Shown here one piece after another: positions 53,448 through 62,591 of a stretch of 64,000 nucleotides of DNA. Source of the DNA: Psychrobacillus sp. OK028 (GTDB lineage: Bacteria; Bacillota; Bacilli; Bacillales_A; Planococcaceae); assembly GCF_900103605.1 (NCBI RefSeq), contig NZ_FNHY01000002.1:1-64000 (forward strand), in the 5' to 3' direction. The notes below the pieces were generated by a model. The model was not told the DNA's origin. It was given only the letters and a program-made list of their open reading frames with translations, and did not search any database. The position numbers were made by a program, and so were the translations under genes. Numbering within the stretch: position 1 is the stretch's first letter; every line of letters starts with the position of its first letter.

Positions 53448-54431
53448 ATGGCCCAACTAGTTAAATTACAAGATTATGTTTCTCGATACCAACTAGATCT
53501 TAAAAGATATCCCACACAGTTTGTGCGCTTAAAGAAACAGCAGTGGGATCGAACAAAGGAAGAGTGGGAACGAGGTTCTTTTAACTCTGATTGGATAGAA
53601 AAAGAAGAGGAAGTTTTGGAAGGAAACGAGAAAAAAACGATTTTCTCTATTCTTTTTCCAAAGCATAAAAAAGAAACAACGGAAGAGCTAGACTGGCAAA
53701 ATAATGAGTTGAGTGATGAAGATTTGATTCCTGAAGAGTCTACTACTTTACATTTTGAACCTAAACTAGTATATAATCCACAAACAAAAGAAGAGCTAAA
53801 GCGAATGTATTTAGATCAGTTATTTCATTTTCAGTTAAAATGGGCAAGTTCCACGCTGCGTGAAAAGTCTTATATAGATCCAAAATATATGAGAGATTCC
53901 ATGTTGCGAGATTTAACACAGAAATTACCCGATAATTATTTTTTATTTTATTATCCTATTTTGAAGCTTAAAAAAGCACCAATTGAATTAGATATCATAC
54001 TAATACTACCTACAGAAGTGGTATGTATAGTAGCTCTTGAGGCTAAAGCTTCTGATGCTTTTATAGGAAGCGGAGATCGGTTCTGGCTAAAGAAAAGCGG
54101 AAAAGATGAAAAGAAAATTTTAAATCCAACGATTAATCTCAATCGTATGGAATCTATCTTAAGTCAGATTTTCCAAAAGCAAGATATAGAGCTACCGATA
54201 AAAAAAGTAATTCTTTCAAGAAATGGCTATATTGATTATCCAGGAAACTCGTTTAACACCGATTTTATCGATACACGTAAATTTCCAGAGTGGTTTTTAT
54301 CATTGAAATCCTCACCTTCTCCGATGAAGCATATGCAATTTAAAGCAGCACAGGCAATATTGGACTTAGTACAAACGACTTCTTATTCCAGATCTAGTTG
54401 GGATTTGGGGAGCGAGGAAATCGATGAGTAA
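53448..54431 (+). CDS. ytlQ: YtlQ-like protein of unknown function
   Basis: A 327-residue soluble protein that matches B. subtilis YtlQ in size and place, between ytlP and ytlR. Its middle part (FFYYPILKLKKAPIELDIILILPTEVVCIVALEAKAS then DRFWLKKSG) recalls NERD-type nuclease-related domains, where D-x-n-(E)xK residues line the site; that comparison is my inference. GGGGAGGG precedes ATG. It overlaps ytlR by 8 nt. Confidence 0.8.
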   Translation: MAQLVKLQDYVSRYQLDLKRYPTQFVRLKKQQWDRTKEEWERGSFNSDWIEKEEEVLEGNEKKTIFSILFPKHKKETTEELDWQNNELSDEDLIPEESTTLHFEPKLVYNPQTKEELKRMYLDQLFHFQLKWASSTLREKSYIDPKYMRDSMLRDLTQKLPDNYFLFYYPILKLKKAPIELDIILILPTEVVCIVALEAKASDAFIGSGDRFWLKKSGKDEKKILNPTINLNRMESILSQIFQKQDIELPIKKVILSRNGYIDYPGNSFNTDFIDTRKFPEWFLSLKSSPSPMKHMQFKAAQAILDLVQTTSYSRSSWDLGSEEIDE

Positions 54432-55341
54432 TATAGTTTTTATCGTAAACGAGCACGCAGGAAATGGTTTAGGTAAGAAAGTATGGAACAAATGGAAAGA
54501 AACAATTGATATTCCCCATCAAGTATTTATAACTGAAAGAACAGAGCATGCCACCGAAATAGCAAAAAGCTGTGCAGACTCGCTCGATGATTTGATAATA
54601 GTTGGTGTTGGCGGAGACGGTACCATTCATGAAATTATCGCTGGTATAGTAGGTTTTGCACACGTTAGAATTGGATTTATTCCTGCAGGTAGTGGAAATG
54701 ACTTTAGCCGAACATTTGCTGTAATTCATACGTTAAGGGACTTAAAATCTTATGCAAATAGTAACAGTCACAAAGAAATGGATTTGGGAACTGTACGAAC
54801 TCCTGAAAGGGAATATCAATTTGTTAATAATGCAGGATTTGGCTTTGATGCAAAAGTTGCTTATTTGGCAAATTATTCTACATGGAAGAGTAGGCTAAAC
54901 CTATTCAGACTTGGTAAACTAGCATACATATTATATTTATTGAAAGAATTATTTACATTTGATAAATTTTCTTTTACTTTACATACTAATAATGAAATTA
55001 TCCGATTTGATGATGTATGGTTTTTTGTTATTTGCAATCAGCCATTTTTTGGAGGAGGCATGAAAATCTCTCCAAAGTCTATTGCAAATGACCAAATACT
55101 TGAGGTGACGGTAGTTAACAAATTATCAAGATGGAAATTATTATTTATTTTTGGTACAGTATTCTTTGGAAAACATACTAAATTTAAAGAAGTTACTCAG
55201 TTCCAAGCTTCCGAGTTTACAATGGTCCTTCATAATGAAGTGTTTGGTCATGTAGACGGAGAGTTTTCTGGCATAACAGATAAAGATACAGCTTATACAT
55301 GTTCCGTAGTAGCAAATGCATGGAATTTAGCAAGCCGTTAA
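54424..55341 (+). CDS. ytlR: Diacylglycerol/lipid kinase-family protein YtlR
   Basis: A 305-residue member of the DAGK catalytic family. The nucleotide-binding signature GVGGDGTIHEIIAG (about 59-72) and IPAGSGNDFSRTF (about 81-93) are intact, as is the C-terminal VDGEFSG. B. subtilis YtlR is such a homologue of DgkB and its lipid substrate is unsettled. It begins within the end of ytlQ and is followed by trmB after 19 nt, with AAAGGAG. Confidence 0.9.
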   Translation: MSNIVFIVNEHAGNGLGKKVWNKWKETIDIPHQVFITERTEHATEIAKSCADSLDDLIIVGVGGDGTIHEIIAGIVGFAHVRIGFIPAGSGNDFSRTFAVIHTLRDLKSYANSNSHKEMDLGTVRTPEREYQFVNNAGFGFDAKVAYLANYSTWKSRLNLFRLGKLAYILYLLKELFTFDKFSFTLHTNNEIIRFDDVWFFVICNQPFFGGGMKISPKSIANDQILEVTVVNKLSRWKLLFIFGTVFFGKHTKFKEVTQFQASEFTMVLHNEVFGHVDGEFSGITDKDTAYTCSVVANAWNLASR

Positions 55342-55360
55342 AGAAAAAGGAGTTTAAATA

Positions 55361-56002
55361 ATGAGGTTAAGAAATAAGCCATGGGCAGAGGATTTTATCA
55401 ATGCTCACCCAGAGATAGTAATACCAAATCCTGAAGAAAAAAAAGGGAAATGGAACGTTGTGTTTAATAATGATCATCCATTGCATATCGAGGTAGGATC
55501 AGGTAAAGGTCAGTTTGTAACAGGAATGGCTAAACAAAACCCTGACATCAATTATATCGGAATCGAATTATATGACAGTGTCATTGTGTCCGCATTGGAA
55601 AATGCAATTGCCGCTCAGCCACTACCGAATTTACGATTATTGAAAGTGAACGGAGCAGATCTAGCTCAGTATTTTGAAAAAAATGACGTCGATCGAGTGT
55701 ATTTAAATTTCTCCGATCCATGGCCAAAAACTAGACATGCTAAAAGACGTTTGACACATGCAGTATTTTTAGAGTTATATAAATCGATTTTAGTAGACCA
55801 TGCTGAAATTCATTTCAAAACAGATAATCGCGGACTATTTGAATACTCCTTAACGAGTATGTCTGCTTTCGGGATGCTTATCAAGGATGTCTCTCTCGAT
55901 TTGCATGTTAATATGCCTGAGGATAATATTATGACGGAATATGAAGAAAAGTTTTCTGCAAAAGGACAGCCTATCTATCGAGTAGAAGCTAAATACATCT
56001 AA
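55361..56002 (+). CDS. trmB: tRNA (guanine-N7-)-methyltransferase
   Basis: Methylates G46 in the tRNA variable loop. The 213-residue Rossmann enzyme has the SAM motif [10 protein letters not shown] (about 46-55), IGIELYDSV and the catalytic block [16 protein letters not shown] with the conserved Asp-Pro-Trp-Pro. KKG AGTTT ribosome site (GGAG) precedes ATG. B. subtilis ytmQ; ytmP, which stands before it there, is missing here. Confidence 0.95.
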   Translation: MRLRNKPWAEDFINAHPEIVIPNPEEKKGKWNVVFNNDHPLHIEVGSGKGQFVTGMAKQNPDINYIGIELYDSVIVSALENAIAAQPLPNLRLLKVNGADLAQYFEKNDVDRVYLNFSDPWPKTRHAKRRLTHAVFLELYKSILVDHAEIHFKTDNRGLFEYSLTSMSAFGMLIKDVSLDLHVNMPEDNIMTEYEEKFSAKGQPIYRVEAKYI

Positions 56003-56017
56003 AAGGGGTGTCGGGAA

Positions 56018-56866
56018 ATGGATACGTTTAAATTTCATGAAATGTCGTTTACATGGTTAAAGGGTGGTACAACTTTTATGGACGGGGGTGCCATGTTTGG
56101 GGTTGTTCCAAAACCACTATGGGAAAAGAAATACCCGGTCAATGAGAAAAACCAGATTGAACTGCCATCTGATCCATTACTTATCCAATATAAAAGTCAA
56201 AATATATTAATGGAATCAGGTCTCGGTTATCTTAAAATGACCGAGAAACAATTGCGAAACTATGGAGTTACTGATCAATCCCAGGTGGAAGATAATCTAG
56301 TAGAATTAGGAATATTACCAGAAGATATTCATATAGTCATGATGACTCATCTCCATTTCGATCATGCCTGTGGACTGACGAAATGGGAAGGTAACCAGAT
56401 TGTTTCCACTTTTCCAAATGCAAAAATATACGTATCAGATGTTGAATGGCAGGAGATGCGAAATCCAAATATTCGCTCCAAAAATACGTACTGGAAAGAA
56501 AATTGGGAGGCAATTGAAAACCAAGTAGTACCGTTTACAGATTCGCTCGAGATAATTGAAGGGATTCAAATGATTCATACTGGTGGTCATAGTGACGGAC
56601 ATAGTATTGTAGTATTCACACAAGAAGAGGATACTGTCATACATATGGCAGATTTAATGCCTACCCATGCACACCAAAATCCACTTTGGGTTCTTGCATA
56701 TGACGATTATCCGATGACATCTGTGTATGCGAAAGAAAAATGGGTCAAACAAGCACTTCAACAAAATTACTGGTTCAGCTTCTACCATGATGCCTTCTAT
56801 CGAATGATCAAATGGTCTGAAGATGGAAAAGAAATAGTGGATTTGGTTGAGAGAAGTCGTAAGTAG
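56018..56866 (+). CDS. ytnP: YtnP-type metallo-beta-lactamase-fold lactonase
   Basis: A 282-residue MBL-fold hydrolase. The metal site is [12 protein letters not shown] (HxHxDH) with further ligands in [11 protein letters not shown] and [10 protein letters not shown]. subtilis YtnP is a lactonase reported to quench signalling lactones. GGGGTGTCGGG precedes ATG. It is the last gene of the pepV-to-ytnP series and is followed by a terminator. Confidence 0.9.
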   Translation: MDTFKFHEMSFTWLKGGTTFMDGGAMFGVVPKPLWEKKYPVNEKNQIELPSDPLLIQYKSQNILMESGLGYLKMTEKQLRNYGVTDQSQVEDNLVELGILPEDIHIVMMTHLHFDHACGLTKWEGNQIVSTFPNAKIYVSDVEWQEMRNPNIRSKNTYWKENWEAIENQVVPFTDSLEIIEGIQMIHTGGHSDGHSIVVFTQEEDTVIHMADLMPTHAHQNPLWVLAYDDYPMTSVYAKEKWVKQALQQNYWFSFYHDAFYRMIKWSEDGKEIVDLVERSRK

Positions 56867-56871
56867 AAAGT

Positions 56872-56900
56872 GAGTGGTGACATTGTCATCGCTCTTTTTT
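56872..56900 (+). terminator. Terminator of ytnP
   Basis: GAGTGGTGAC/GTCATCGCTC stem (two G-T pairs) with a 3-nt loop and T6, 5 nt after the stop. Confidence 0.85.
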
Positions 56901-56916
56901 ATGGAGAATTTAACCT

Positions 56917-56979
56917 ATTCCAACTAGCAGAGCATTTATTCCAACTAAAGCATCTGAAATTCTAACTAATCATTTTCAG
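56917..56979. repeat. 21-nt-period array, three units (ATTCCAACTA type)
   Basis: ATTCCAACTA at 56917 and 56938 and ATTCTAACTA at 56959, each exactly 21 nt apart, with variable 11-nt tails (GCAGAGCATTT, AAGCATCTGAA, ATCATTTTCAG). The constant part is the same as in the array at 43541. Confidence 0.82.
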
Positions 56980-56989
56980 GCAATAAGAA

Positions 56990-57620
56990 AAAACGGGCAA
57001 AAAAACGCCCGGTCCTTTAAGATAAAGACATGTTTCTATCGTTTCTGAATTGCTTTGGACAGACGATTTTACTATATGATTATCGAATGATTTTTTAGGG
57101 ATTCTAGTTGGTTGTGACGTCCGTCACAACCAACTAGAATCTCCTTTTTTTCGGTAATCTTATGGTGTTTGTCTATCCGTCGCCCATCCCCAACTCTTAG
57201 AAACAGGTGAGGGCGTTTTTGTTTAACGAAAGAAAAGATACTTTTCTAATACATAGAGGAAGCTCACGAAGATGCAATTTCGTTCGCTCTTTCGCTTCTT
57301 TATTTAATGCACACTTACTATTTCTTTTTATTTCCACTAGTAAAAATATTATCTACTCTTTTCACAGTTCAGGAAGAATAATGCAACTACTCCAAATATG
57401 TTTTTATACTTACATATACTTTAACTAATAAAATTATCTCAGGCGATACGCTATGCCAAATTTCTTAGTGTAGTACCACACCTTCATTGATTGGAGTGAA
57501 AGGTGGCGACTCCTGTGGGATGAGTGAGACAGATGAGGTATCACATCGACGCGCTAGCGACGGTGATAGCTCATCGCTCACCCCACGGAAAGCGTCCACC
57601 TGAAACGGAAATCATAGGAT
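56990..57620 (+). repeat. Composite intergenic element, copy 3 (long form)
   Basis: About 630 bp between convergent ytnP and ytzB. In order: GGGC/GCCC hairpin (57000s), lead-in (ATGTTTCTATCG, GCTTTGGACA, CTATATGATTATCGAATG), hairpin 57097-57145 with 18 perfect pairs next to the loop GTCC followed by T7, about 300 bp shared with copy 2 (AGATACTTTTC, CTCACGAAGATGCAATTTCG), then the palindromic block 57465-57620, whose centre holds yet another hairpin (GATGAGGTATCAC with GTGATAGCTCATC). Confidence 0.85.
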
Positions 57621-57681
57621 TATTTTGCTTACTAGTCTCCTAAAACCAGTGTTCACAAAATATTTTTATATACTTATCTTT

Positions 57682-57721
57682 AAAAAAATGGCTGTTCATG
57701 ATAAATATCAAGAACAGCCAC
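57682..57721 (-). terminator. Terminator of ytzB
   Basis: TGGCTGTTC/GAACAGCCA stem with a T7 run on the minus strand, 10 nt after the ytzB stop. Confidence 0.85.
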
Positions 57722-57731
57722 TCTATTAAAA

Positions 57732-58046
57732 CTAAATTTTCACCAAATCAACAACTGAACCTGTTTTTGCATCTGCTGCGAACTCATATTGCTCAAGTTC
57801 ACCATTCTTCACACGGGAAATTCCACCTTTATAAACATTCATACTTATGGCAGCTTTTTGAAATTTTTCTGGTGACATATATATCCATGATCCATCAATT
57901 GGACCCTCTTTTTTGAAAGAATTTTTAATTTCATTTAATACAAGCTCGGCTGAACGATTGAAATCCATCTTATTAGTAGCTTGGCTGGCAATAACCCCAA
58001 TAACAATTCCAGTTCCAAGTCCCATCATATAATCTTTTAATTTCAT
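57732..58046 (-). CDS. ytzB: YtzB-like small protein (104 aa)
   Basis: A 104-residue protein with an N-terminal hydrophobic helix (MMGLGTGIVIGVIAS) and a soluble part of alternating strands (GSWIYMSPEKFQ, YKGGISRVKNGELEQYEFAADAKTG) like a PepSY-type fold. ATG 58046 has GGGAGG 8 nt upstream; the ATG at 58061 precedes that site. Size and position next to ytnP and ytoP match B. subtilis YtzB. Function unknown; probably membrane-anchored. Confidence 0.85.
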   Translation of the reverse strand: MKLKDYMMGLGTGIVIGVIASQATNKMDFNRSAELVLNEIKNSFKKEGPIDGSWIYMSPEKFQKAAISMNVYKGGISRVKNGELEQYEFAADAKTGSVVDLVKI

Positions 58047-58204
58047 TATTATTCCTCCCATCTTATTTTTTTTAGTGTATCATACATCCTCATTACTATT
58101 AAAATTTTTCGGATTACGAAGTTTTATTGTAGTAAACGAAGAGATCTTTTATTACAATAAGAGAAGGATATTATTTTCTGCATAGCTTTAGGAGGCTTTT
58201 TTAT

Positions 58205-59278
58205 ATGAATGAAGAAACACGCTCACTATTTAAAACGTTGACAGAACTTCCAGGAGCACCTGGCAATGAATATGCAGTTCGTGCCTTTATGCGCGACGAG
58301 CTGACTAAATATTCAGATGAAATTGTTCAAGATAACCTAGGTGGAATTTTTGGACTTAAAAAAGGTGATGAAAATGGACCGAAAATTTTAGTTGCAGGTC
58401 ACATGGATGAAGTCGGATTTATGGTAACAGGAATCACAGATAATGGAATGGTACGTTTTCAACCACTAGGTGGCTGGTGGAGCCAGGTTTTACTTGCACA
58501 GCGAGTAGATGTGGTCACTAAGGATAAAACAATTCCTGGTGTAATCGGTTCTATTCCTCCTCATTTGTTGAGCGATGAGCTTCGTAACAAACCGATGGAT
58601 ATAAAAAATATGTTAATTGATATTGGAGCAGATGACAAAGAGGATGCTGTACGAATGGGTATTAAACCGGGTGATCAAATCGTACCAGTTTGTGCATTTA
58701 CACCGATGGCAAATGATAAAAAGATTATGGCGAAGGCTTGGGACAACCGTTATGGCTGTGGCTTAGCAATTGAGCTTTTAAAAGAGGTACAGAACGAGCA
58801 ACTACCGAATATGCTTTACTCGGGTGCAAACGTTATGGAGGAGGTTGGTCTTCGCGGTGCACAGGCATCAGCAAATATGATTAACCCTGACTTATTCTTT
58901 GCTTTAGATGCAAGTCCTGCCAATGATGCTTCGGGTAACAAAAGTGAGTTTGGACAACTTGGTAAAGGAACACTTTTACGAATTTTCGACCGTACAATGG
59001 TAACTCATAGAGGTATGCGTGAATTTGTATTAGATACTGCAGAAACGCATAATATTCCCTATCAGTATTTCATCTCACAAGGTGGTACAGATGCTGGACG
59101 TGTTCATACATCGAATGAAGGTGTTCCAAGCGCGGTAATTGGTATTTGCTCACGTTACATTCATACGGCTGCATCTATTATTCATACAGATGATTATGCT
59201 GCGGCTAAAGAGCTTATAGTCAAATTAGTTAAATCATGCGATAGCACTACTTTAGAAACAATTAAATCGAACGTATAA
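58205..59278 (+). CDS. ytoP: M42-family aminopeptidase YtoP
   Basis: A 357-residue dinuclear metallopeptidase of the M42 (glutamyl aminopeptidase/PepA-deblocking) family. Metal ligands appear as [11 protein letters not shown] (His), AWDNRYGCG (Asp, bridging), MEEVGLRGA (catalytic Glu and Glu), ALDASPAND (Asp) and [11 protein letters not shown] (His). AGGAGG-type site before ATG. Forms tetrahedral dodecamers in relatives. It precedes the ytpPQR group as in B. subtilis. Confidence 0.93.
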   Translation: MNEETRSLFKTLTELPGAPGNEYAVRAFMRDELTKYSDEIVQDNLGGIFGLKKGDENGPKILVAGHMDEVGFMVTGITDNGMVRFQPLGGWWSQVLLAQRVDVVTKDKTIPGVIGSIPPHLLSDELRNKPMDIKNMLIDIGADDKEDAVRMGIKPGDQIVPVCAFTPMANDKKIMAKAWDNRYGCGLAIELLKEVQNEQLPNMLYSGANVMEEVGLRGAQASANMINPDLFFALDASPANDASGNKSEFGQLGKGTLLRIFDRTMVTHRGMREFVLDTAETHNIPYQYFISQGGTDAGRVHTSNEGVPSAVIGICSRYIHTAASIIHTDDYAAAKELIVKLVKSCDSTTLETIKSNV

Positions 59279-59306
59279 GTAAGCGACAGATGCGATACTG
59301 TACTTT

Positions 59307-59334
59307 AAAAAGATGCCTTTAAAGGCATCTTTTT
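59307..59334 (+). terminator. Terminator after ytoP
   Basis: AAAAGATGCC/GGCATCTTTT stem with a 6-nt loop; the arms carry the A- and T-runs. Confidence 0.8.
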
Positions 59335-59356
59335 AACTAGAAAGAAGGATAAATGT

Positions 59357-59881
59357 ATGAAGATATTAATAGGTACTCATAATAGAGCTAAAACAAAAGC
59401 AGTTCAGACGATTGCTAGTATTTATTATCCAAATGCAATATTTGAGAACAAAGAAGTTCCATCACTAGTGTCGGATCAACCTATGAGTCAGGAAGAGACA
59501 CGGCAAGGGGCTATTAACCGAGCAAAGCAACTTATGGTGGACTCAGAGGAAGCTGTGTTTGGAATAGGCTTAGAAGGTGGAGTTCAGGTAATTGATGGTC
59601 AAATGTACATTTGTAATTGGGGAGCTCTTGTAACGCAAAAGGGTGATGTTTTTACGGCTACAGGAGCTGGAGTTCCACTCCCTGCTGAAATAGCGGAACA
59701 ATTAATAGCTGGTGCGGAACTTGGACCAATTATGGACGTCTATTCTAATAAGAATGGTATTCGTCATGAAGAAGGTGCCATTGGAGTATTTTCAAGTGGA
59801 TTTGTTAATAGAAGTGCTATGTTTGAGCATATAATGTTATTATTGATAGGGCAATTTGTATTTTCTAATAAGCTCAAGTAG
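59357..59881 (+). CDS. Inosine/xanthosine triphosphatase-like protein (YjjX/DUF84 family)
   Basis: A 174-residue NTPase-fold protein. It starts MKILIGTHNRAKTKAVQTI and shows the YjjX/PRRC1-type motifs QPMSQEETRQGAINRAK and FGIGLEGGVQ. E. coli YjjX removes ITP and XTP from the nucleotide pool; that this homologue does the same is inference from the family. AGAAAGAAGG precedes ATG. It is followed after about 60 nt by a lipoprotein gene. Confidence 0.85.
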   Translation: MKILIGTHNRAKTKAVQTIASIYYPNAIFENKEVPSLVSDQPMSQEETRQGAINRAKQLMVDSEEAVFGIGLEGGVQVIDGQMYICNWGALVTQKGDVFTATGAGVPLPAEIAEQLIAGAELGPIMDVYSNKNGIRHEEGAIGVFSSGFVNRSAMFEHIMLLLIGQFVFSNKLK

Positions 59882-59944
59882 TTGCAACTGTATGTAATCA
59901 TCGTTAAAATATATAGCAGTTATGCACTGAATGGAGGAACGAGA

Positions 59945-60457
59945 ATGACCCGAAAATGGATGCGATTATTGATCGCGTCACTAGCTGTCATTTTGTTAGC
60001 TGGATGTTCTACTTTAGAGGAACAGACTTCAGATGGGCTTGAAAATGCAAAAGTTGCATTTCAAGATGATGCAGAAAAACCAAATGAAAAAGTGAATGAT
60101 ATCAATATATTTCTACCTAGAGGTTTTTCGATAGAGGAAGAATCAAATGAGACGAATATTATTCTTTCCAAAGGAAATGACTCATATATTCTATTTATTA
60201 ATCCGAATGAATTGCAAAGCAGTCAACTATATTATAATTTGATGACATCAGATAGTAATCTAAAAGTAGTAAAAGAAAAAACTTTTGAGCAAAATGGACG
60301 TTTTGGATTTGCTGCGATTATTGAAAATAGTGAAGAAAAATACGAGCTCATAACAAGTATTGGCGGTATTAAACTAACTACCATATCCGAACAGCAGGAT
60401 ATTGCAACTAATTTAAAGAAAATGATGCTTATTGTTCGGTCCATTGCAACAAACTAG
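59945..60457 (+). CDS. Putative lipoprotein (170 aa)
   Basis: A secreted lipoprotein: n-region MTRKWMR, hydrophobic LLIASLAVILLAG and lipobox cysteine Cys21. The mature part is acidic, with the segments DINIFLPRGFSIEEESNETNI and NGRFGFAAIIENSEEKYELI that suggest a beta-rich domain. ATG 59945 is chosen because GGAGG lies 8 nt upstream; the open frame extends to 59882. I do not recognise the family. It ends 13 nt before ytpP, so it may share its transcript. Confidence 0.82.
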   Translation: MTRKWMRLLIASLAVILLAGCSTLEEQTSDGLENAKVAFQDDAEKPNEKVNDINIFLPRGFSIEEESNETNIILSKGNDSYILFINPNELQSSQLYYNLMTSDSNLKVVKEKTFEQNGRFGFAAIIENSEEKYELITSIGGIKLTTISEQQDIATNLKKMMLIVRSIATN

Positions 60458-60470
60458 AGGAGTGATACAT

Positions 60471-60782
60471 ATGGAAAATCTAGCTTCAGTAGAACAATTT
60501 GAACAATTAAAACAACAAGAAAAAGTTGTATTTAAATTTACGGCAGGATGGTGTCCAGATTGTCATTTCATCGATCCTTTCATGGGAGAGGTAGAAGAAA
60601 AGTTTAAGGAGTTCACGTTTATTTCCGTAGATCGCGATCAGTTCATCGATTTATGCATCGAGCTTGATATATTTGGTATTCCTAGTTTTCTAGTATATGA
60701 AAATGGCGTAGAAAAAGGTCGGTTTGTTAGTAAGGACCGTAAAACTAAAGAAGAGATTGAGACATTTCTACAACTGATTTAA
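60471..60782 (+). CDS. ytpP: Thioredoxin-like protein YtpP
   Basis: A 103-residue thioredoxin-fold protein with the active site WCPDC (residues 33-37: FTAGWCPDCHF), the cis-proline after GIPS, and GRFVSKDRK near the end. The P-D dipeptide differs from the usual G-P of thioredoxin and should raise its redox potential. ATG 60471 has GAGGAG 7 nt upstream. Same position before ytpQ and ytpR as in B. subtilis. Confidence 0.92.
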   Translation: MENLASVEQFEQLKQQEKVVFKFTAGWCPDCHFIDPFMGEVEEKFKEFTFISVDRDQFIDLCIELDIFGIPSFLVYENGVEKGRFVSKDRKTKEEIETFLQLI

Positions 60783-60788
60783 GCGGAC

Positions 60789-60816
60789 GAAACGGTTCAC
60801 ATAGTGGACCGTTTTG
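60789..60816 (+). terminator. Terminator-like hairpin after ytpP
   Basis: AAACGGTTCAC/(G)TGGACCGTTTT stem with a 4-nt loop; the T-run is short (TTTTGTTT). It lies 7 nt after the ytpP stop, and ytpQ starts 24 nt later, so it may only partly terminate. Confidence 0.65.
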
Positions 60817-60839
60817 TTTAATGAAGGGAAAAGATAAAA

Positions 60840-61655
60840 ATGAAAGCACTTGAACTTGTACGACTCTTAAAAACGAAGCTTTCCGAAGATATTTATACGT
60901 ATGATTATAATAGAGAAACGAATAAGCTTCGATTGACTCATAAAGCTACAGCGAAAGGAATTGAAATTTCGGTTCCTCCAATCTTAGCTAAATATGAAAC
61001 GAAAAAAGAAGCCGCTATTAATGAGGTTGTATATACGATACAAGAAACATTTCAAGCGATGGAAAAAGAGATGGCCGGTGAAATAGATCCTTCATTATCA
61101 GTATATCCAGTAATCCGTTCTACCTCATTCCCGCTTAAGTCTAATGAAGGCAATCGTTTTATCACGAAGGATCATACTGCAGAAACACGAATTTACTATG
61201 CTGTTGATCTTGGTAGTACTTACCGTTTGCTAGATGAAAAGATGCTCGCAGACTGGAAGGTAAGAGAGACGGAAGTAAGAGAACGAGCTCTTTTCCAAGT
61301 TAGAAATTTAGAAAATCGCTTTAAAACGGACGAGGTTGCGGGCAATATATTTTATTTCTTTAATAATAACGATGGCTATGATGCAAGTCGTATACTTAAC
61401 GAATCGTTATTAAAAGACATGAAAAAACAAATTACTGGAGATATGACTATTTCTGTACCCCATCAAGATGTTATGATAATTGGGGATATTAGAAATGAAA
61501 CTGGCTACGATGTTCTAGCGCAAATGACGATGCATTTCTTCACCGTTGGAACTGTACCTGTTACTTCATTATCTTTCATCTATGAACATGGTGATTTAGA
61601 ACCGATATTTATCATGGCGAAAAATCGAGTATCAAAGGAGAACGAAGACAAATGA
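60840..61655 (+). CDS. ytpQ: DUF1444 protein YtpQ
   Basis: A 271-residue soluble protein of the DUF1444/YtpQ family, recognised by size, place and the blocks VYPVIRSTSFP, FITKDHTAETRIYYAVDLGSTYRL and VPHQDVMIIGDIRNETGYDVL. It has no known function. GAAGGGAAAAG precedes ATG. Overlaps ytpR by 4 nt. Confidence 0.9.
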   Translation: MKALELVRLLKTKLSEDIYTYDYNRETNKLRLTHKATAKGIEISVPPILAKYETKKEAAINEVVYTIQETFQAMEKEMAGEIDPSLSVYPVIRSTSFPLKSNEGNRFITKDHTAETRIYYAVDLGSTYRLLDEKMLADWKVRETEVRERALFQVRNLENRFKTDEVAGNIFYFFNNNDGYDASRILNESLLKDMKKQITGDMTISVPHQDVMIIGDIRNETGYDVLAQMTMHFFTVGTVPVTSLSFIYEHGDLEPIFIMAKNRVSKENEDK

Positions 61656-62257
61656 ATATTTTTTACAACAAAGCTGGAGTTGGCGATGTGTTATTAATCC
61701 AACTAACACCTGAAAAAACAGATAAGGTTATTACAGAAACTAATGGTGATGTCACGCAAGTAAAAGATGCACAAACAAATGAAGTATTGGCTATAAATAT
61801 TTTTGAATTTAGTAAATACAAAGAGTTGGATGTTCAAGGTAATGTTCCTTTAAACGAAGAAATAGTTGAAACTGTAAAACAAATATTATCAAAAAATGGC
61901 TTATCTTTCACACTAGAAGTGGACCTATCTCCTAAATTTGTTGTTGGGCAAGTGGAATCGCTGGAGCAGCATCCTAATGCTGACAAGTTAAAAGTATGCC
62001 AAGTGAATGTTGGGGATACTACATTACAAATTGTGTGTGGCGCACCGAACGTAGAAGCTGGTCAAAAGGTAGTAGTAGCAAAGGTAGGAGCGGTTATGCC
62101 TTCGGGTATGGTTATAAAAGATGCTGAACTGAGGGGTGTTGCTTCAAGTGGAATGCTATGCTCCGCAAGAGAATTGGCGATTCCTAACGCACCAGAAGTA
62201 AAAGGAATTCTTGTTCTGGAAGAACAAAAAGAAGTCGGAAGTGAATTTTTAGTTTAA
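61652..62257 (+). CDS. ytpR: tRNA-binding-domain protein YtpR
   Basis: A 201-residue protein whose C-terminal half is an EMAP/tRNA-binding domain (KFVVGQVESLEQHPNADKLKVCQV, QIVCGAPNVEAGQKVVVAKVG and LRGVASSGMLCSARELAI), like the N-terminal part of the phenylalanyl-tRNA synthetase beta chain. The N-terminal domain (YNKAGVGDVLLIQL) is YtpR-specific. Role unknown; may bind tRNA. GGAG precedes ATG; starts within the end of ytpQ. Confidence 0.92.
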   Translation: MNIFYNKAGVGDVLLIQLTPEKTDKVITETNGDVTQVKDAQTNEVLAINIFEFSKYKELDVQGNVPLNEEIVETVKQILSKNGLSFTLEVDLSPKFVVGQVESLEQHPNADKLKVCQVNVGDTTLQIVCGAPNVEAGQKVVVAKVGAVMPSGMVIKDAELRGVASSGMLCSARELAIPNAPEVKGILVLEEQKEVGSEFLV

Positions 62258-62262
62258 TGAAT

Positions 62263-62293
62263 GAAAAGCATACCATGATGGTGTGCTTTTTTT
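62263..62293 (+). terminator. Terminator of ytpR
   Basis: AAAAGCATACC/GGTGTGCTTTT stem (one G-T pair) with T7. Confidence 0.85.
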
Positions 62294-62343
62294 CTTTAGA
62301 AAATTATAGATCTTATATAAAGTGGTTATTGTGAATTATAGCG

Positions 62344-62430
62344 CAGGTCGGCGACTCTAGTTGAACAATATGATGAAGTGAATACAGGCTCGAGTCGCCC
62401 TGAGAAAGATTCCGACCGCAAAGGAAATGA
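62344..62430 (+). repeat. Decayed palindromic block related to the composite elements
   Basis: AGGTCGGCGACTC ... GCTCGAGTCGCC ... GAAAGATTCCGACCGCAAAGG keeps the end sequences of the block seen in copies 1-4 (GGTGGCGACTCC and GGAAAGCGTCCACC ... CGGAAAT) but is shorter and has many changes. No partner hairpin with a T-tract is seen next to it. Confidence 0.6.
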
Positions 62431-62482
62431 GAGGTATATCTGGATCTTTTTTTGACTGCACTGCATTCGTCTAGGTAAGTCG

Positions 62483-62591
62483 TTACACGCTCTCGAGCAC
62501 ATTTATTTGTGCTTGTATGAAATTTACTTCCTCTCTCCGTTATGTTACGCGAACACTCATTATTTACTCGCTCATTGCCATTATTTACTCT
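62483..62591. repeat. 21-nt-phased array (ATTATTTACTC type)
   Basis: ATTATTTACTC occurs at 62560 and 62581, 21 nt apart, with tails GCTCATTGCC and TCGGAATGCC. TTAC cores at 62483, 62525, 62546, 62565 and 62586 are spaced 42, 21, 19 and 21. It differs in sequence from the ATTCCAACTA arrays but shares their period. It lies upstream of sftA. Confidence 0.6.

Noticed and set aside
57207-57428. 73-codon frame inside composite element copy 3
   Set aside because: No ribosome site, not preserved in copy 2, and composition is that of the non-coding element.
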